A stretch of 64,000 bases of DNA from Stomoxys calcitrans (Eukaryota; Arthropoda; Insecta; Diptera; Muscidae). The notes beneath the pieces are model-generated. The model did not search any database and was not told the origin of the DNA. It worked only from the letters and a program-made list of their open reading frames with translations. The stretch is taken from NCBI RefSeq assembly GCF_963082655.1, contig NC_081553.1, positions 19,393,237 to 19,457,236 of the forward strand, in the 5' to 3' direction. Shown one piece after another: positions 42,401 through 57,400 of this stretch. The translations under genes and the position numbers were made by a program. Position 1 is the stretch's first letter, and every line of letters starts with the position of its first letter.

Positions 42401-45400
42401 GTTCACGAGAGCATAACCTGGCCTTTAGAAAAAGTAATATTTTAACACTGAAATGTACTTTACATTTTTACTGATTTCTGGCTTTCAGGCTAAGTTTTGG
42501 GGTTTTGGTATATTCAGAGACCAATAGTAAAATTTCATGGCGAAGATTTTTGTAGAATATTTTGATCAGCCACAAATTTAATTTAAATGAGTTTTTAACG
42601 CTTTTTCAAAAAAAGGGGCTAGAAAGACCCCTTTAGTGAGTCGGTTAAGGGTTAAAATGTTCCAAAATAATATTGCTCGCAGTCTTGTCAGTACTATTGC
42701 CGAATTCACTATACACCTAAAATAACAGGTTTACAAGTTATCGTAAGCCGAATATTTAGAAAAATGTCCAGAAGGGGGAATTTCTGCCCTCTTGTTTGGC
42801 TACTTTTCGATGTAAACTTTAAAAACGCCGATACACGTATTTTCTCTTCTTGTCTCTCAGTTTTTTCTGTTATTTTTTGTTGTGTTCCACTGTATTATTG
42901 AGCCATGGACTTTTGTTATCCCTTTCTTGTACATGGTGTCGTATAAACAATATTGCATGCGTTTCTTGATACTCATACGCCATCTTGAACTCTCCTAAAC
43001 TCTTTATACAGTGCACTGGCGATAATATGATGAACTAATTAAAAGCAAATGTGTCGCTGACAGCAGTGCCTCGCACTCAACCTCAGTTGCCGTCTCAGGT
43101 AACTGATCGTAAACGTGGAAACAAGGGAAGAGGTTTCCGATTGGATGCCTGAGACGATAATTGAGGTCGAGTGCGAAGCACTGCTGTCAGTGGCATTGTC
43201 TTGGACTGACGGAAACCTAGTATCGCCGTCTGTAAGATCATGTTACACGGATGGATCAAAGCTAGGGGAAAGAGTGGGCCTGGGAGTCTACATTGAGAAC
43301 CCAGGGACTGAGATCTGTTTTAGACTGCTTGACCATAATACGGTCCTGCAGGCAGAGATCCGGGCGATCACGACATCCGTAGGGTGGTGTGGTACTTATG
43401 TGAGGACGTCGAGTGTGAACGTCTTTACGGATAGTAATATGGCCAAAAGGGCGATAACAACCAGGAAGGTAAAATCACGAACAGCCTTGGAGTTTAAGAA
43501 GAATATTAAAGCCTTCCCTGGGATGAAAGGAAAGGAATGAAAGGGCAGAGGATTTGGCATTGGAGGCCAGAGAACTGTCGTCAGTAAACTAACCCGAAGC
43601 ACTTAGGGTCGACTCAGTCCGATTTAAAGGCTTGGACACTTAAGTCGGACTCAGTCCGATTTAACACTGTGGAACAGCTAAACAGTCGGTAGGACGGCGA
43701 AAATCCTATGGGGTGATCCGGATCGTGAAAGGACGAGACTATTAACGGGACATATAGGACTGGCGCTAACAGACACCTTAAAATTTTCTTTTTCGAGCTA
43801 ACTTTTTAGTTTTTAGAGCGCACAACAAGCCGATTACTGGCTTAGGTGTATATCTATAGTGGCATGGGACAGATGGGATTGTTCATATTTGCAAATGGTA
43901 TCTAATTTCCCTTTAAAAATATTTTTCACACAAAAATAAAAGTTTATTTTGTTAAATTTTTATACCCACCACCATTTAGTCATTCCGTTTGCAACACATC
44001 GAAATATCAATTTCCGATCCTACAAAGTATATATATTTCGGAACGTCGTAAAATTCTGAGACGATTTAACGATGTCCAAGTGTCTGTCCGTCTGTCTGTT
44101 GTAATCACTCTACAGCCTTCAAAAATTGAGATATTGAGCTAAAATTGGGCACAGATACGTCTTTTTGATGCACGCTGGTAAGTTCTTAAACGGGCCAAAT
44201 CGGACCATACTTGGATATAGCTGCTATATAGACCGATTTTCCGATAGAGCGTCTAAAAAATTTTAAAAATTTTATTTTTTATCCGATTTCGCTGAAATTT
44301 GAAACAGTGAGAAGTTTAAGGCTGCCCAATACCTGACAAAAATATAGTTCAGATCGGACTACATTTAGATATAGCTACCATATAGACCGATCTCTCGACA
44401 AAGGGTCTGAAGACCATAAAAGCTTTATTTATTACCCGATTTCGCTGAAATTTAAAACAGTGGGTTATTTTAAGCCTCCCGACATCTGAAGTAAATATGG
44501 TTCAGATCGGATTATATTAAGATATAGCTGTCATATAGACAGATCTCCCCATAAAGGGTCTGGAGGCCATAAAAGCTTTATTTATTACCCGATTTCGCTG
44601 AAATCTAAAACAGTGGGTTATTTTAGACCTTCCGATATCTGACCTAAATATGGTTCAGATCAGACTATATTTAGATATAGCTGCCATATAGACCGATCTC
44701 CCGATATAGGGTCTGAAGGCCATAAAAGCTTTATTTTTTATCCCATTTCGCTAAAATTTAGAATAATGAGCATTTTTAAGCCTCCCAACATCCGACCAAA
44801 ATATTGTTCAGATCAGACTATATTTAGATATAGCTGCCATATAGTCCGATCTGCCGCTATGGGGTATGAAACCAATAAAAGCTTTATTTATTACCCGATT
44901 TCGCTGAAATTTGAAACAGTGAGTAGGTTAAGACCTCCCAACATCCGACCTAAATATGGTTCTGATATAGCTGTCATATAGACCGATCCCCCGATAAGGG
45001 GACTGAAGCCCATAAAAGCTTCATGTATTACCCGATTTCGCTGAAATTTGAAACAGTGAGTTTTTCTGAGCCTCACGATATCCGACCTTAATATGGTTCA
45101 GATCGGTTTATAATTGAATATATCTGCCAAAAAGACCAATATTTTGTTCTACAAAATTGAATAGTGACATATATATTATACCACTTAATGTCCGTGCCGA
45201 ATTTGGGTGCTTAAGTTATCCAATTTTCACCGGATTGTGACAAAATGAGGTTTACATATATAGCCGAGGTGGTGGGTATCCAAAGCTCGGCCCGGCCGAA
45301 CTTAATGCCTTTTCACTTCTTTATTTATTGTTTAATGGATTTAAGAAACAAGCATAAATTATTAAAAAAAAGTGTTACTGCTGTTCATATTTTAAAGTTT

Positions 45401-48400
45401 TTGTTCATATTTTGGAGTGTTCATATTTTTGCGAGTATACTGTATGTGTGAATATTTAATTTCAATTAAATTTCTATGATTTTATATCTATTTTTGATGT
45501 CTTGGAATAGAATGTGAGGGAGATATTTTCATTAAATTTAACCACTTACCGGAAATAGACGAAACAACAAAAATGGTCGAAATTCTATGCCATGTCCTTT
45601 ACGATAAGAGGGCATAGGTATTGCCACATTCGAAATTATTTGTGAGAATAGAGTAAGCATAGCCGTGGTTCTTTAATTCAAGTAATAAACATAAAAATCA
45701 TATCAAAAATGTTCTAGACTTTTACTTACCCCACAGCAATGCCCCAATGCTTTGATGCTGTTTCAGCTGCATGCTCGAATAGGGTAAGACCCACCAGCGA
45801 TACCGTAGGCACTATGGTCAATGGAGTTACAAAGCGTAAAATTTTCCCCACCAAACCGGTATAGCCTAGAATAACTTGAAACATGGCCGAGACGGCAATG
45901 GCTCCCGATAACTCACGCATTCGTATTTGCCACAATTCCTCACGTTGGTCTTGGTCCATGGCATTAATTTCCGCTTCAGGCGGACATTTCCATTGGGGCA
46001 ATGCCAATATGGCTAAGGTGGGTACCAAAAATGATATCGTCCCACCCTGCACGATTGGTAATCGTACACCCCAGGTGGCCTGAAAATAGGTCACTATGCC
46101 GGTTACAAAGATCATGGTGGATATGATAATGCCACGATTTGGATCCTCATCGGACATACAGAGAGCCGGTGTCAATATGAAGGGTATTGAGACAATGGCC
46201 CCAATCATTGTCAAATAATGTTGAAATGCCAAAAATATACTCAAGTACCAGGGCGGGTTGTCATTAATGCCATATAGAAGTTGGGCAGTCTCCTTAGTGT
46301 TGGCATCATCATTTTTCCCATTGATATCGTTTCGCTTGGAGTTGGTGGCTTTAGTGACCTGAAATAAAATTTGTAATATTTTGTTGAAATGAGGATCCAA
46401 AAAAGCTTAATGAAATCCTAATCGGCTCTTTTTATAGCAGTAAAATTCCGTCTGTTTGTTGAAATAACAGTTTTTGGCCTGAATTTTGGCAAATATATTT
46501 TTTTGTCCTAAACGATATTGTCGTTCATTTTGGGCTATATACATATGGATGTAGTTCGCTTTTATAAACCCAACTTAATGAGCCCAACTTCTTGGGCTTA
46601 TAAATGGCATTTGTTGTAGCCGATTTCGAGGAAATTTGGAAGAATAAGATGTATAGGACATCTGAATACGTTTTACCTTCATAGCCTGTACAATTTTTCA
46701 TAATATTTACTATTGGTTGCCCAAAAAGTAATTGCGGATTTTTCATATAGTCGGCGTTGACAAATTTTTTCACAGCTTGTGACTCTGTAATTGCATTCTT
46801 TCTTCTGTCAGTTATCAGCTGTTACTTTTAGCTTGCTTTAGAAAAAAAGTGTAAAGAAAGTATATTTGATTAAAGTTCATTCTAAGTTTTATTAAAAATG
46901 CATTTACTTTCTTTTAAAAAATCCGCAATTACTTTTTGGGCTCTAAATATCTCACAAGAAGGTGATTAACCATGCTCTCCATGACCTTGGAGAGAGTGGT
47001 TGCTTGCCTCACCCTTCTTGGGTATTGACTGAACGTTCGCAACCTTTCAACGCGCCGGGAAGACTCCCGCACGGTAGGCAAGATTGAAAAGGTTGCGTAA
47101 TGGACGAGCGAGCGTCGAAGAACACTTGCGTAAGACAAGTGTTGATATGCCATCCGGGCCCGGGGATTTATTTACGTCTAGATTTTCAAGAACCCTTTTA
47201 ACTCCACGAGTTCGAAAAAATATTTGGGGCATGATGCCAGATACATTTTCGATTGAGGGGAGTGGTTGATTGCTATCCGGCAGGGAAGAATTCCCTGCAA
47301 ATATATCAGCCAACAGGTTAGCCTTATCAACCAGGTCAGTGAACGATTGATCGTCCTTAAGAAGAGTTGGAATAGATGAAGAACTACCCTTTACTCTTTT
47401 CACGAACGACCAAAAGCTCTTACTTCCTCGTGTAGAAGCAAGAACTTTAGTACGGAGACGCTGTTACAGACAGCTGTTTGGATACAGACCGATCTGCCTT
47501 TTTGGGGTCATAAGCTCATAACAGGCACATTTATTATCCGATTTAGGTGTAATTTAGAAAAAGGTCCGAATATGGTCCATATCGACCCATATTTACATAT
47601 AGCTACCATATATGCCGATTTGTGAATGATCTGCAACTCCTGCTTGTCGATACGATGCTATCAGTATCCGCCGAAATAGTTGGAATGCTGGAATCTAAGA
47701 CATGCATTTTCCATCCAGAGTGGTATCTCCTCAGATGATCATGCAAGTTTGAAGTATTTTCGCTGGTTTTGTACTCCTATCCGCAGTTAAAGCACTTAGC
47801 AAATGTTTTGTCATCAAACTTTTTATGCCCTACACCACCACTGTGGAACAGGGTATTATAACTTTGTGCATTTGGTTGCAACGCTTAGAAGGAGAAGAGC
47901 TAGACCCATTGATAAGTATACCGATCGGCTTAGAATCACTTCCTGATTCGATTTAGCTATGTCCGTCTGTCTGTCCATGTATTCTTGTGGTCCAGTTGCA
48001 CGTCGCATTTATAGTCCGATTGTCATGAAATTCAGAAGTCTTTTTTTTGGCCCAAGGACAAACGCTAATGATTTTGTACAAAATCCGTCCAGATTTAGAT
48101 ATAGCTCCCATATATATCTTTCATCCGATATGAACTTTTAAGGCTATAAAAGCAACAATTTTAGTCTCAACTTTACAAAATTTGGCATGGGGTGTTTTAT
48201 TTAACGTCATTTGTGTGCAAAATTTCGTCAAAATCGGTCCAGATTTAGATATAGCTCCTATGTATAACTTTCATCCGATATGGAATTTTATGGCTGTAGC
48301 AGCCACAATTTTGGTTTGATCTTTACAAAATTTGTATTTGACGTCTTCATATGTGTGCGAAATTTCATAAAAATCGGTTTAGATTTAGATATATCTCCCA

Positions 48401-51400
48401 TATATATCTTTCGTCCGATTTGGACTTTTAAGGCTGTAGAAAGTGCAATTTCAGTGCAATCTCTACAAAATTTAGCACGATACGTTTTATTAAACATCCC
48501 AGTACGTGTGCAAAATTTCATTAAAATCGGGTTAGATTTAGATATAGCTCCCATATATATCTTTTAGCCGATATGGCCTTTAAAGCTGTAGAATCCACAG
48601 CTTATTACAAAAGTAAGTATGTGATGTTTTATGTAACGTCTCAATACGTGTGCAAAATTTCATTAAAATCGGTTAAATTTTAAATATAGCTCCCATATAT
48701 ATCTGTAGTACGAGTATAACTTTTTTTAGAGACGAGCAAAACTTCAGCCAAATCGGATAAAAATTGGGTTCTCAAGATGATCAAGAATATATGTATATAC
48801 TTTGTTGGGTCTCAGATCAATATTTCAATATTTTTCCTGTGGCGGAGGGTATATACATGTGAAAAAAGTGAAATTTTTTTCTATTTTTGGTCAAAAAAGG
48901 TAATTTCATTGTTTCGTCTCCACAAAGAAAAGTTGAACAAAAACTTTAGATTTGGATATCAAACCCACATAACTATTGGCTGAAGAATAGAAAATTGTTG
49001 TTGTTGTTGTTGTAGCAGTGTGTTGTACACCAAGACGGCAGCCCTTGCGCATGAAAGATTTCATCTGGTGAATCCGGTATGTATAACCGGCTGCCATGGG
49101 ATTGCAATAGGAAATTGTAATATGATAGAGTGAAATTATTGTTGTTGTAGCTACATTTTATGTGGTATAGAGTTGGGTACTTCCGGATAGAACAAGTTCA
49201 TTGGAACTTATCCAAGTAAGGAACTGCTGGAACTAGTTCCATCTCTTTCTTTCGTATAGTTCCATAGTTCCTTTTTATTTCATGAACACCAGCTGATTGA
49301 AATGCCATATTTTTATACCCACCCACTGAAGAATGGGGATATATTTATTTTGTAATTCCGTTTGCAACACATCGAAATCCATTTCAGACCCTATAAAGTA
49401 TATATATATATATATATTATTGGTTGTCTTAAAAATCTAAGACGATCTAGACGTCCGTCTGTCCGTTGAAATCACGCTACAGTCTTTAAAATTAGAAATA
49501 TAGTGCTGAATGTAGCTGCCATGTAGACCAATCTCTCGATTTTGGGTCTTGGGCCCATAAAAGGCGCATTTATTATCTGATTTCGATAAAATTTGGTACA
49601 GTAAGTTATGTTAGGCCCCTCGAGATCCTTGTTTTATTTGGCCTAGATCGGTCCGGATTTGGATATAGCTGCCATACAGACCGATCTCTAGATTTTAGGT
49701 CTTGGGTCCACAAAAGGCGCATTTATTGTCCGATTTCGCAGAAATTTGGTATAACGAGTTGTGTTAGGCTCCTCGACATCCCTGTTCAATGTAACTCATA
49801 TCGGTCCAGATTGGGATATATATCGCCATATATACCTATGCCCATAAAAGGAAAATTTATTTACCAATTTTGCTGAAATTAGGCACATTCCCTTTTCAAC
49901 ACGGCTCAGATCGATCTAGATTTACATGTAGCTGCCATATGTACTCATCTCCAGATTTATGGTTTTAGACCCATAAAAGGTGAATTTATTAAGCGATTTT
50001 GTTGAGATTTACCACAATGAGATCTGCTGGGCCTTTAGACATTCGTCCCGAGTATGGTCAAGATCGAGCTATATTTGGATATAGCTGCCATATACATCGA
50101 TCTCCCGATTTTAGTTCTTGGGACAATAAAAACACTATTCGAATTTTGTTGAAATTTGACACAGTGTGGGCAGTGTAAGGCTCTTCGACATTCTTAAAAC
50201 AAAGTACAAAATATGAATTTTAAATTCAATTACTTGTACAGTCTGAATGTTTTTATTTATATGTATTGGGTTGCCCAAAAAGTAATTGCGGATTTTTCAT
50301 ATAGTCGGCGTTGACAAATTTTTTCACAGCTTGTGACTCTGTGATTGCATTCTTTCTTCTGTCAGTTATCAGCTGTTACTTTTAGCTTGCTTTAGAAAAA
50401 AAGTATAAAAAAGTATATTTGATTAAAGTTCATTCTAAGTTTCATTAAAAATGCATTTACTTCCTTTTAAAAAATCCGCAATTACTTTTTGGGCAACCCA
50501 ATACAAATAAAAACACTAATTTTAAGGTTCAAACCAGAATTCAAAGCTTTTTTTTTTGTTTTGAATGAAGGAAAAAATGGAGATCGCAAATGAAAAAAGA
50601 ACTAAGAAAAGGAACTAGTTCCTTTTGTGGAACAGAGCTAAAAGGAGCGATCACTTAAAGGAACTAAAATGCTCACCCATAATGTGAAGGTGGCGATCTT
50701 TGTCAAGCTCCTGTAGGTGAGCATGCTCATTCAGGTCCAAAGGAGAGTTCGCCACGGAAACATGATGGCCATTAATTATTTGAAGGCGCCAATAACTCGC
50801 CTTGTCACATTGAGCATCATAGGCACTCAATATTTATGCAGTGCGATGCATACTGCTAACGACGCAAAACTCAACCGCGCTATAGTAGAAATTATTTTTC
50901 CTATTCCGAATGATATCTTTCGGAAAAGACGAAATATCGAATAAAGAATAAAATATACACTACATCATAAGACCTCGAGCTGATTATTACCAAACAAAAA
51001 ACAATGAATTTGCATAAATAGGTCGACTATATCAAAAAACACAATTTCACAAAAATAAATATATATTTTTGGGAAGGTCAGAATTTTTCTTACCAAAAAA
51101 TGGCCAAGGTGAAATCAAAATATTCCCCCGTATTCTGGTTGGCGATGGCGTAGTCGAATGTAGAAATTTTTACAATATGGTATCATGTAAGTCGAACTCG
51201 AATGTCAAAATTGACGGAAACGATCAATATATAAGTTAATTGCATTCTTAACTACATCGGGCCTGTTTGTCGAAAGAGTATGGAACCTACTTTTATATTA
51301 TTTTTTCTATTTACCACAATAGTTTTCTATTATCAAACTGTCGAAGGCGAATAAATTACAGAATACCACGAAATGTGATCTTCGCCTTCGGCGGATTAAA

Positions 51401-54400
51401 CAGCTCACGCCCACTTCGTGTTTTGTTTCAATGCCAAACATCTTCAGTTTGGTCTATATTAAACCATGAATCGCCTTACAAACGAACAACACTTGCAAAT
51501 TGTTGAATTTTGTTATCAAAATGCGTGCTCTGTCAAGAAAGTTAATTGCACGCTTCTTCCATTGAGCGACAAGGCTTTTTGGTTCAATGGGTACATAAAT
51601 AAGCAGAATTGTCGATTTTGGAGTGAAGATCAGCCAGAAGCATTGCAAGAGCTACCAATGCATCCAGAAAAAGTAACAATTTGGTGCGGTTTATGGGCTG
51701 GTGGCATCATTGGACCGTGCTTCTTCAAAGATGATGCGAACAGTAACGTAACTGTAAATGGTGAGCGCTATCGTGAGATGATATTCAACTTTTTTTTTTG
51801 CCTAAATTGCAAGAGCTTGACTTGCATGACACGTGGTTTCAACAAGACGGTGCCACACAGCACGTGTAACAATGGACATATTGAGAGGCGAGTTCGGTGA
51901 AAATTTTATTGGGTTGCCCAAAAAGTAATTGCGGATTTTTTAAAAGAAATTAAATGCATTTTTAATAAAACTTAGAATGAACTTTAATCAAATATACATA
52001 CTTTTTTTACACTTTTTTTCTAAAGCAAGCTAAAAGTAACAGCTGATAGAAGAAAGAATGCTATTAAAGAGTCACAAGCTGTGAAAAGATTTGTCAACGC
52101 CGACTATATGAAAAATCCGCAATTACTTTATGGGCAACCCAATATTTGACTTTCGGGACTGGTCAATTGGTCGCCTAGATCGTGTGATTAGACAATTTTT
52201 TGTGGGGCTATGTCTAAACAGACAAGCCCGCTTCAATTGGCGTATTGAAAGACAACATTGAAGTATTTATTCATGAGATACCGGCCAAAATAATGGAAAG
52301 AGTATGCCAAAATTGGACTCAGCGGATGGACCATTTGAGACGCAGTCACGGTCAACATTTGCATGAAATAATCTTCAAACTTAAAATTTTATGGACCAAA
52401 CTATCGATTCAAATAAAGATTTCGTGGATTTTTTTTTGGAATTTTATGTGTTTTTATACTCTCTACCATAGGATGGGGGTATACTCATTTCGTCATTCTG
52501 TTTGTAACACCTCGAAATATGCATCTGTGACCCTATAAAGTACATATATTCTTGATCGTCATGTCATTATAAATCGATCTAGCCAAGTCCGTCCGTCTGT
52601 CTGTCGAAAGCACGCGAACTTTCGAGTTTTGCACAAATACTTTTTACTAGTGTAGATCGGTTGGGATTGTTAATGGGCCAAATCGGTCCATGTTTGTAGC
52701 TGCCATATAAACCGATCTTGAGTCTTGACTTCTTGAGCCTCTACAGTGCGGAATTTTTATCCGATTGGAATGAAATTTTGCACGACGTGTTTTGTTATGA
52801 TATCCAACAACTGTGCCAAGTATAGTTCAAATCGGTACATAACCTGATATAGCTGCCATATCAACCGATCTTGGGTCTTGACTTCTTGAGCCTCTAGAGT
52901 GCGCAATTCTTATCCGATTGGAATGAAATTTTGCACGACGTATTTTGGTATGATATCCAACAATTGTGCCAAGTATAGTTCAAATCGGTCCATAACCTGA
53001 TATAGCTGCCATATCAACCGATCTTGGGTCTTGACTTCTTGAGCCTCTAGAGTGCGCAATTCTTATCCAATTTGCCTAAAATTTTGCACGTGGTGTTTTG
53101 GGAACACTTCCAACAACTATGTTAGAAATGGTTCAAATCGCTTCATAACCTGATATAGCTGCCATATAAACCGATCTAGGGTCTTGACTTCGCGAGCTTT
53201 TAGAGGATTTGGATTTCACTTCCAACAACTATGTTAAGTATGCTTCAAATAGGTTTATAATCTGGTATAGCTGTCATATAAACCGATCTTGGATCTTGAC
53301 TTCTTGAGCCAATAGAGCGCGCAATTCTCATCCGATTTGGCTGAAATTTTGCACGAGGTGTTTTGATATGACTTCTAATAACTGTGCTAAGTATGGCGCA
53401 AATCGGTACATTACCTGATATAGCTACCATATAAACCGATCGAAGATCTTGACTTCTTGAGCCTTTAGAGAACGCAATTGTCATTCGATTTGGCAGAAAT
53501 TTTGTACAACGGCTTCTTTCATGACCTTCAAAATACATGTCTAATATGGTCTGAATCGATCAATAGCTTGATACAATATTCTTTGTTTGCCTAGAAAGAG
53601 ATACCGCGCATAGAACTCGAAAATTGTCAACCATGGTGGAGGGTATATAAGATTCATCCCGGCCGAACTTAGCACGCTCTTACTTGTGTTTTCTAACATC
53701 GCCTTCGTAATTAAGCAGCATTCATTTTCAGCAAAAAACACACTTTTCAGCAGAAAGCCTGCTACTCTGAAATTGCAGTACTACTGCTCTGCAAAATTAA
53801 TTACTCACATTCAGCAAGACAGTGTTTGTTTTTTTTTCTATGAGTGCAAGATATGTATGGTAACCATAAATCATTTATCATTTTAAAGCTTTTCTTTGGG
53901 GAAATTCCTTGCAAATTAAAGGGGACTTTGGGTGGACGTTTATCAGCAACCAATTACGACCCCCAATGTGTGTAAGTGATATAATGTCAGTACTAGCAAT
54001 TTCTAACAATTTTCTTTAAATTTTTTGCATTCCAGTCAATGCCTAATTTCACACATTTTTACATTTTCTAAACAAAGTCCTATTACATTTTGCGCGATAA
54101 AAGTTTCATACTTTGTCAGTTAAGCAATTAATTTTTTTTTCTATTTTACTTGGAAGTAAAATCGCTGTGTTGACGCTATAACACTATAAATAATTAGTAT
54201 TAATTTATTACTGAATTAAAATTGTTTTCATCAAATTAATGCACAAATTGGGTGTTTTTTTCATATCGACAGATTCTGAAAAATTACCGCTCACTTCATC
54301 ACGAGTCTAGCTGTCAACACCGATCAGAAATGCTTTACAGAGGTGTTTGTCATCACCGCAACAGCATGGCTTACAATTATAGCACACAATTGGGAAAAAT

Positions 54401-57400
54401 ACGCCCGCTGAGCTGCACAACAAAAGCAATTGAGTTGATACTCATATGGGTTCAAACATTTTGTAAATTCAGAGAGTTTTTTTTTTAATTGAAGTTTTAA
54501 CTTCAAAGGGGCTCGATTGATGTGGTATGTTTTTGATGTCGATGTAGCGTTATATTTTTCTGGTGAAATACTTTTCCGCCCAATCATTTAGCTTAAACTT
54601 GAATCGGAAAGCACTCATTGATATGTGGGAAGTTTGCCTCTGTTCCTTAAAAGTACATTTATATTGGCCACTAAATCCGGATGTATGTGCTTTTGGAGAT
54701 ATAAGTGCTAAATCCTGTGTTTTTTGCAGGTTTTACCATACACAAATAAATTCCATTTTTGCAGGATTTAATTGTAAATCCCAAATAAACCACATTGCAT
54801 GGCTGTATAATCGAAAAAACTACCATAATATGCAACTGTTTTCAAGAATTTTGAGTGGATGGGTGTGATATGCACATTCATGTATACCCATATACGCTTG
54901 TGTATGTCATTTAAATCCCCAAAAACGCAGTGTAAACGTACAGGATTTGTTTTTGGATTTAGCTAAATCCAGATCATAAAAATTTCAATGTAAACGAGCT
55001 ATAATGGAGTGTTAATGGGCATACTTTTCCACCGTTATACTTTTCCGGAGTCAAATCGGCCTAAGGCATTCTACTTGAACCGAGTGTTCGAAGTTTTCCG
55101 CGCAAAATTTCAATGCGGCAAGCAAGTTTCATAAAACTATGATTATCTTTAGTTTCGTTTATGAGAATATTTACAGCGTAGTTGACGTTAAAATGACTTC
55201 TGAATGGTCCAGCGCCATATTCTTATTATTATGCTAGACATTTGAACGATTAAATGAATGCAACAAAATTCTGTTCTGGAATGTAAACTAAAGGCAAATA
55301 AATCTGATGTCTATTAATATTGGTTAAATACTTTAGAACGGGTAAAACAAACAAAATCTACTGGCATCTTATTAAATATGTCTTAATTAATGTAAATTTA
55401 TGAGAAAATATTCAACAAACAATTGCCGCATGTTACTGTAACCGCAGTCAAACTACCATGTCGGTAAAATATCCGTCATTTCCATAATTGCACGTTTATT
55501 TATGAAGTTGTGAATTTATAGGGGTTAAGCCAGATTTCAATCAATTAAAAAATATCGAATTACCACGATGTAAAAATATTTACATACACCAAGTGTGCGA
55601 ATGTATGTGCATAGAGATTTAAATTGTTAGCAGTTAATAAAAATGATTGAAACCTATTATTAACAATTAATACTCGTAGTCAAAATTTAAGGCATGGTAT
55701 TTAACGGTATGGGAGGCTCCCTATCAACACAGTTTGCAAGTTTGCAAAGAAAGGAAAATTGAAAGTTTATTTTAAAACAAGTAAAAGGGCATTAAGTTTG
55801 GCCGGGCCGAACTTTGGATGCCCACCACCTCTGATATATATGTAAAACCCTTTCGCCACAGTCCTGTGAAAATTGGATAACTTATGCACATAAATTCGGC
55901 ACGGACATTGAGTGGTCTAATAAATATAAGTCACTGTTGTATTTTGTATTACAAATTTTAACAAAATCGGGTAATAAATAAAGCTTTTATAAGCTTCAGA
56001 CCCTTTTTCGTCATATCGGTCTCTATGACAGCTATATCTAAATACAGTCCGATCTTAACCATATTTACGACGGATGTCCGAAGGCTTAAGATAACTCACT
56101 TATTTAAATTTCAGCGAAATCGGTTAAAAAATAAAGCTTTTATGGGCTTCAGACCCTTTATCGGGAGATCGGTCTTTATGACAGCTATATCTAAACAGAG
56201 TCCGATCTGAACCATATTTAGGTCAGATGTTTTTAGGCCTGAAATTACTCGCTGTTTCAAATTTCAGCCAAATCGGATAAAAAATAAAGCTTTAACGGGC
56301 TTCAAACACTTTATCGGCAGATCGGTCTATATGACAGCTATATCTAAATATAGTCCGATCTGTACCATATTTAGTTCGGATGTTGGTAGGCATTAAACTG
56401 CGCACTATTCTAAATTTCAGCGAAATAGGATAAAAAATAAAGCTTTTAGGGGCTTCAAACCCTTAATCGGGATATCGGTCTATATGGCAGCTATATCTAA
56501 ATATAGTCCGATCTAAACCATATTTAGGTAAGATGTAGGGAGGCTTGAAATAACCCACTGATTTAAATTTGAGTGAAATCGGGTATTAAATAAAGCTTTT
56601 AGGGGCTTCAGACCCTTAATCGGGATATCGGTATATATGGCAGCTATATCTAAATATAGTCCGATCTGAACCATATTTAGGTCAGATACCGGGAGGCTTG
56701 AAATATCCCACTGATTTAAATTTGAGTGAAATCGGGTATTAAATAAAGCTTTTATGGGCTTCAGACCCCTTATCGGCAGATCGGTATATATGGCAGATAT
56801 ATCTAAATATAGTCCGATCTGAACCATATTTAGATAAGATATCGGGAGGCTTGAAATAACCCACTGATTTAAATTTGAGTGAAATCGGGTATTAAATAAA
56901 GCTTTTATGGGCTTCAGACCCCTTAATTGGGATATCGGTCTATATGGCAGCTATATCTTAATATATTCCGATCCAAACCATATTTGTGTCCTATGGTGGG
57001 AGGCGTAAAACTACTCACTAATTCAAATTTCAGCTAAATCAGTTAAAAAATAAAGCTTTTATGGGCTTCAGACCCTATATCGGGAGACCGGTCTGTATGG
57101 CAGCCATATCTAAATATAGTCCGATCTGAACCATATTTAGGTTAGATATCGGGATGCTTAAAATAACCTAATGTTTAAAATTTCAGCGAAATCGGGTAAT
57201 AAATAGAGTTTTTATGGGCTTCAGACCCTTTATCGGCTGATCGGTATATAGGCAAATATATCTAAATATAGTCCGATCTGAACCCTATTTGGGTCCTATG
57301 TTTGGAGGTATAAAAATACTCATTGTTTCAAATTTCGATTAAAAATAAAGCTTTTACGGGCTTCAGACGTTTGCATGACGTATTTTATTCTTACTTTCAT

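Noticed and set aside
43115..43540. 141-codon frame as a cellular RNase H gene
   Set aside because: It matches the RNase H part of the LINE remnant at 59780-60190 and lacks any gene structure of its own.
48280..48567. 95-codon frame with repeated FIKIGLDLDI-type peptides
   Set aside because: It lies inside a dyad-repeat array and reflects the DNA period, with no independent evidence of coding.
56513..56827. 104-codon frame with internal protein repeats
   Set aside because: The repeated peptide merely mirrors the 153-bp DNA repeat. 153 is divisible by three, which keeps the frame open by chance.
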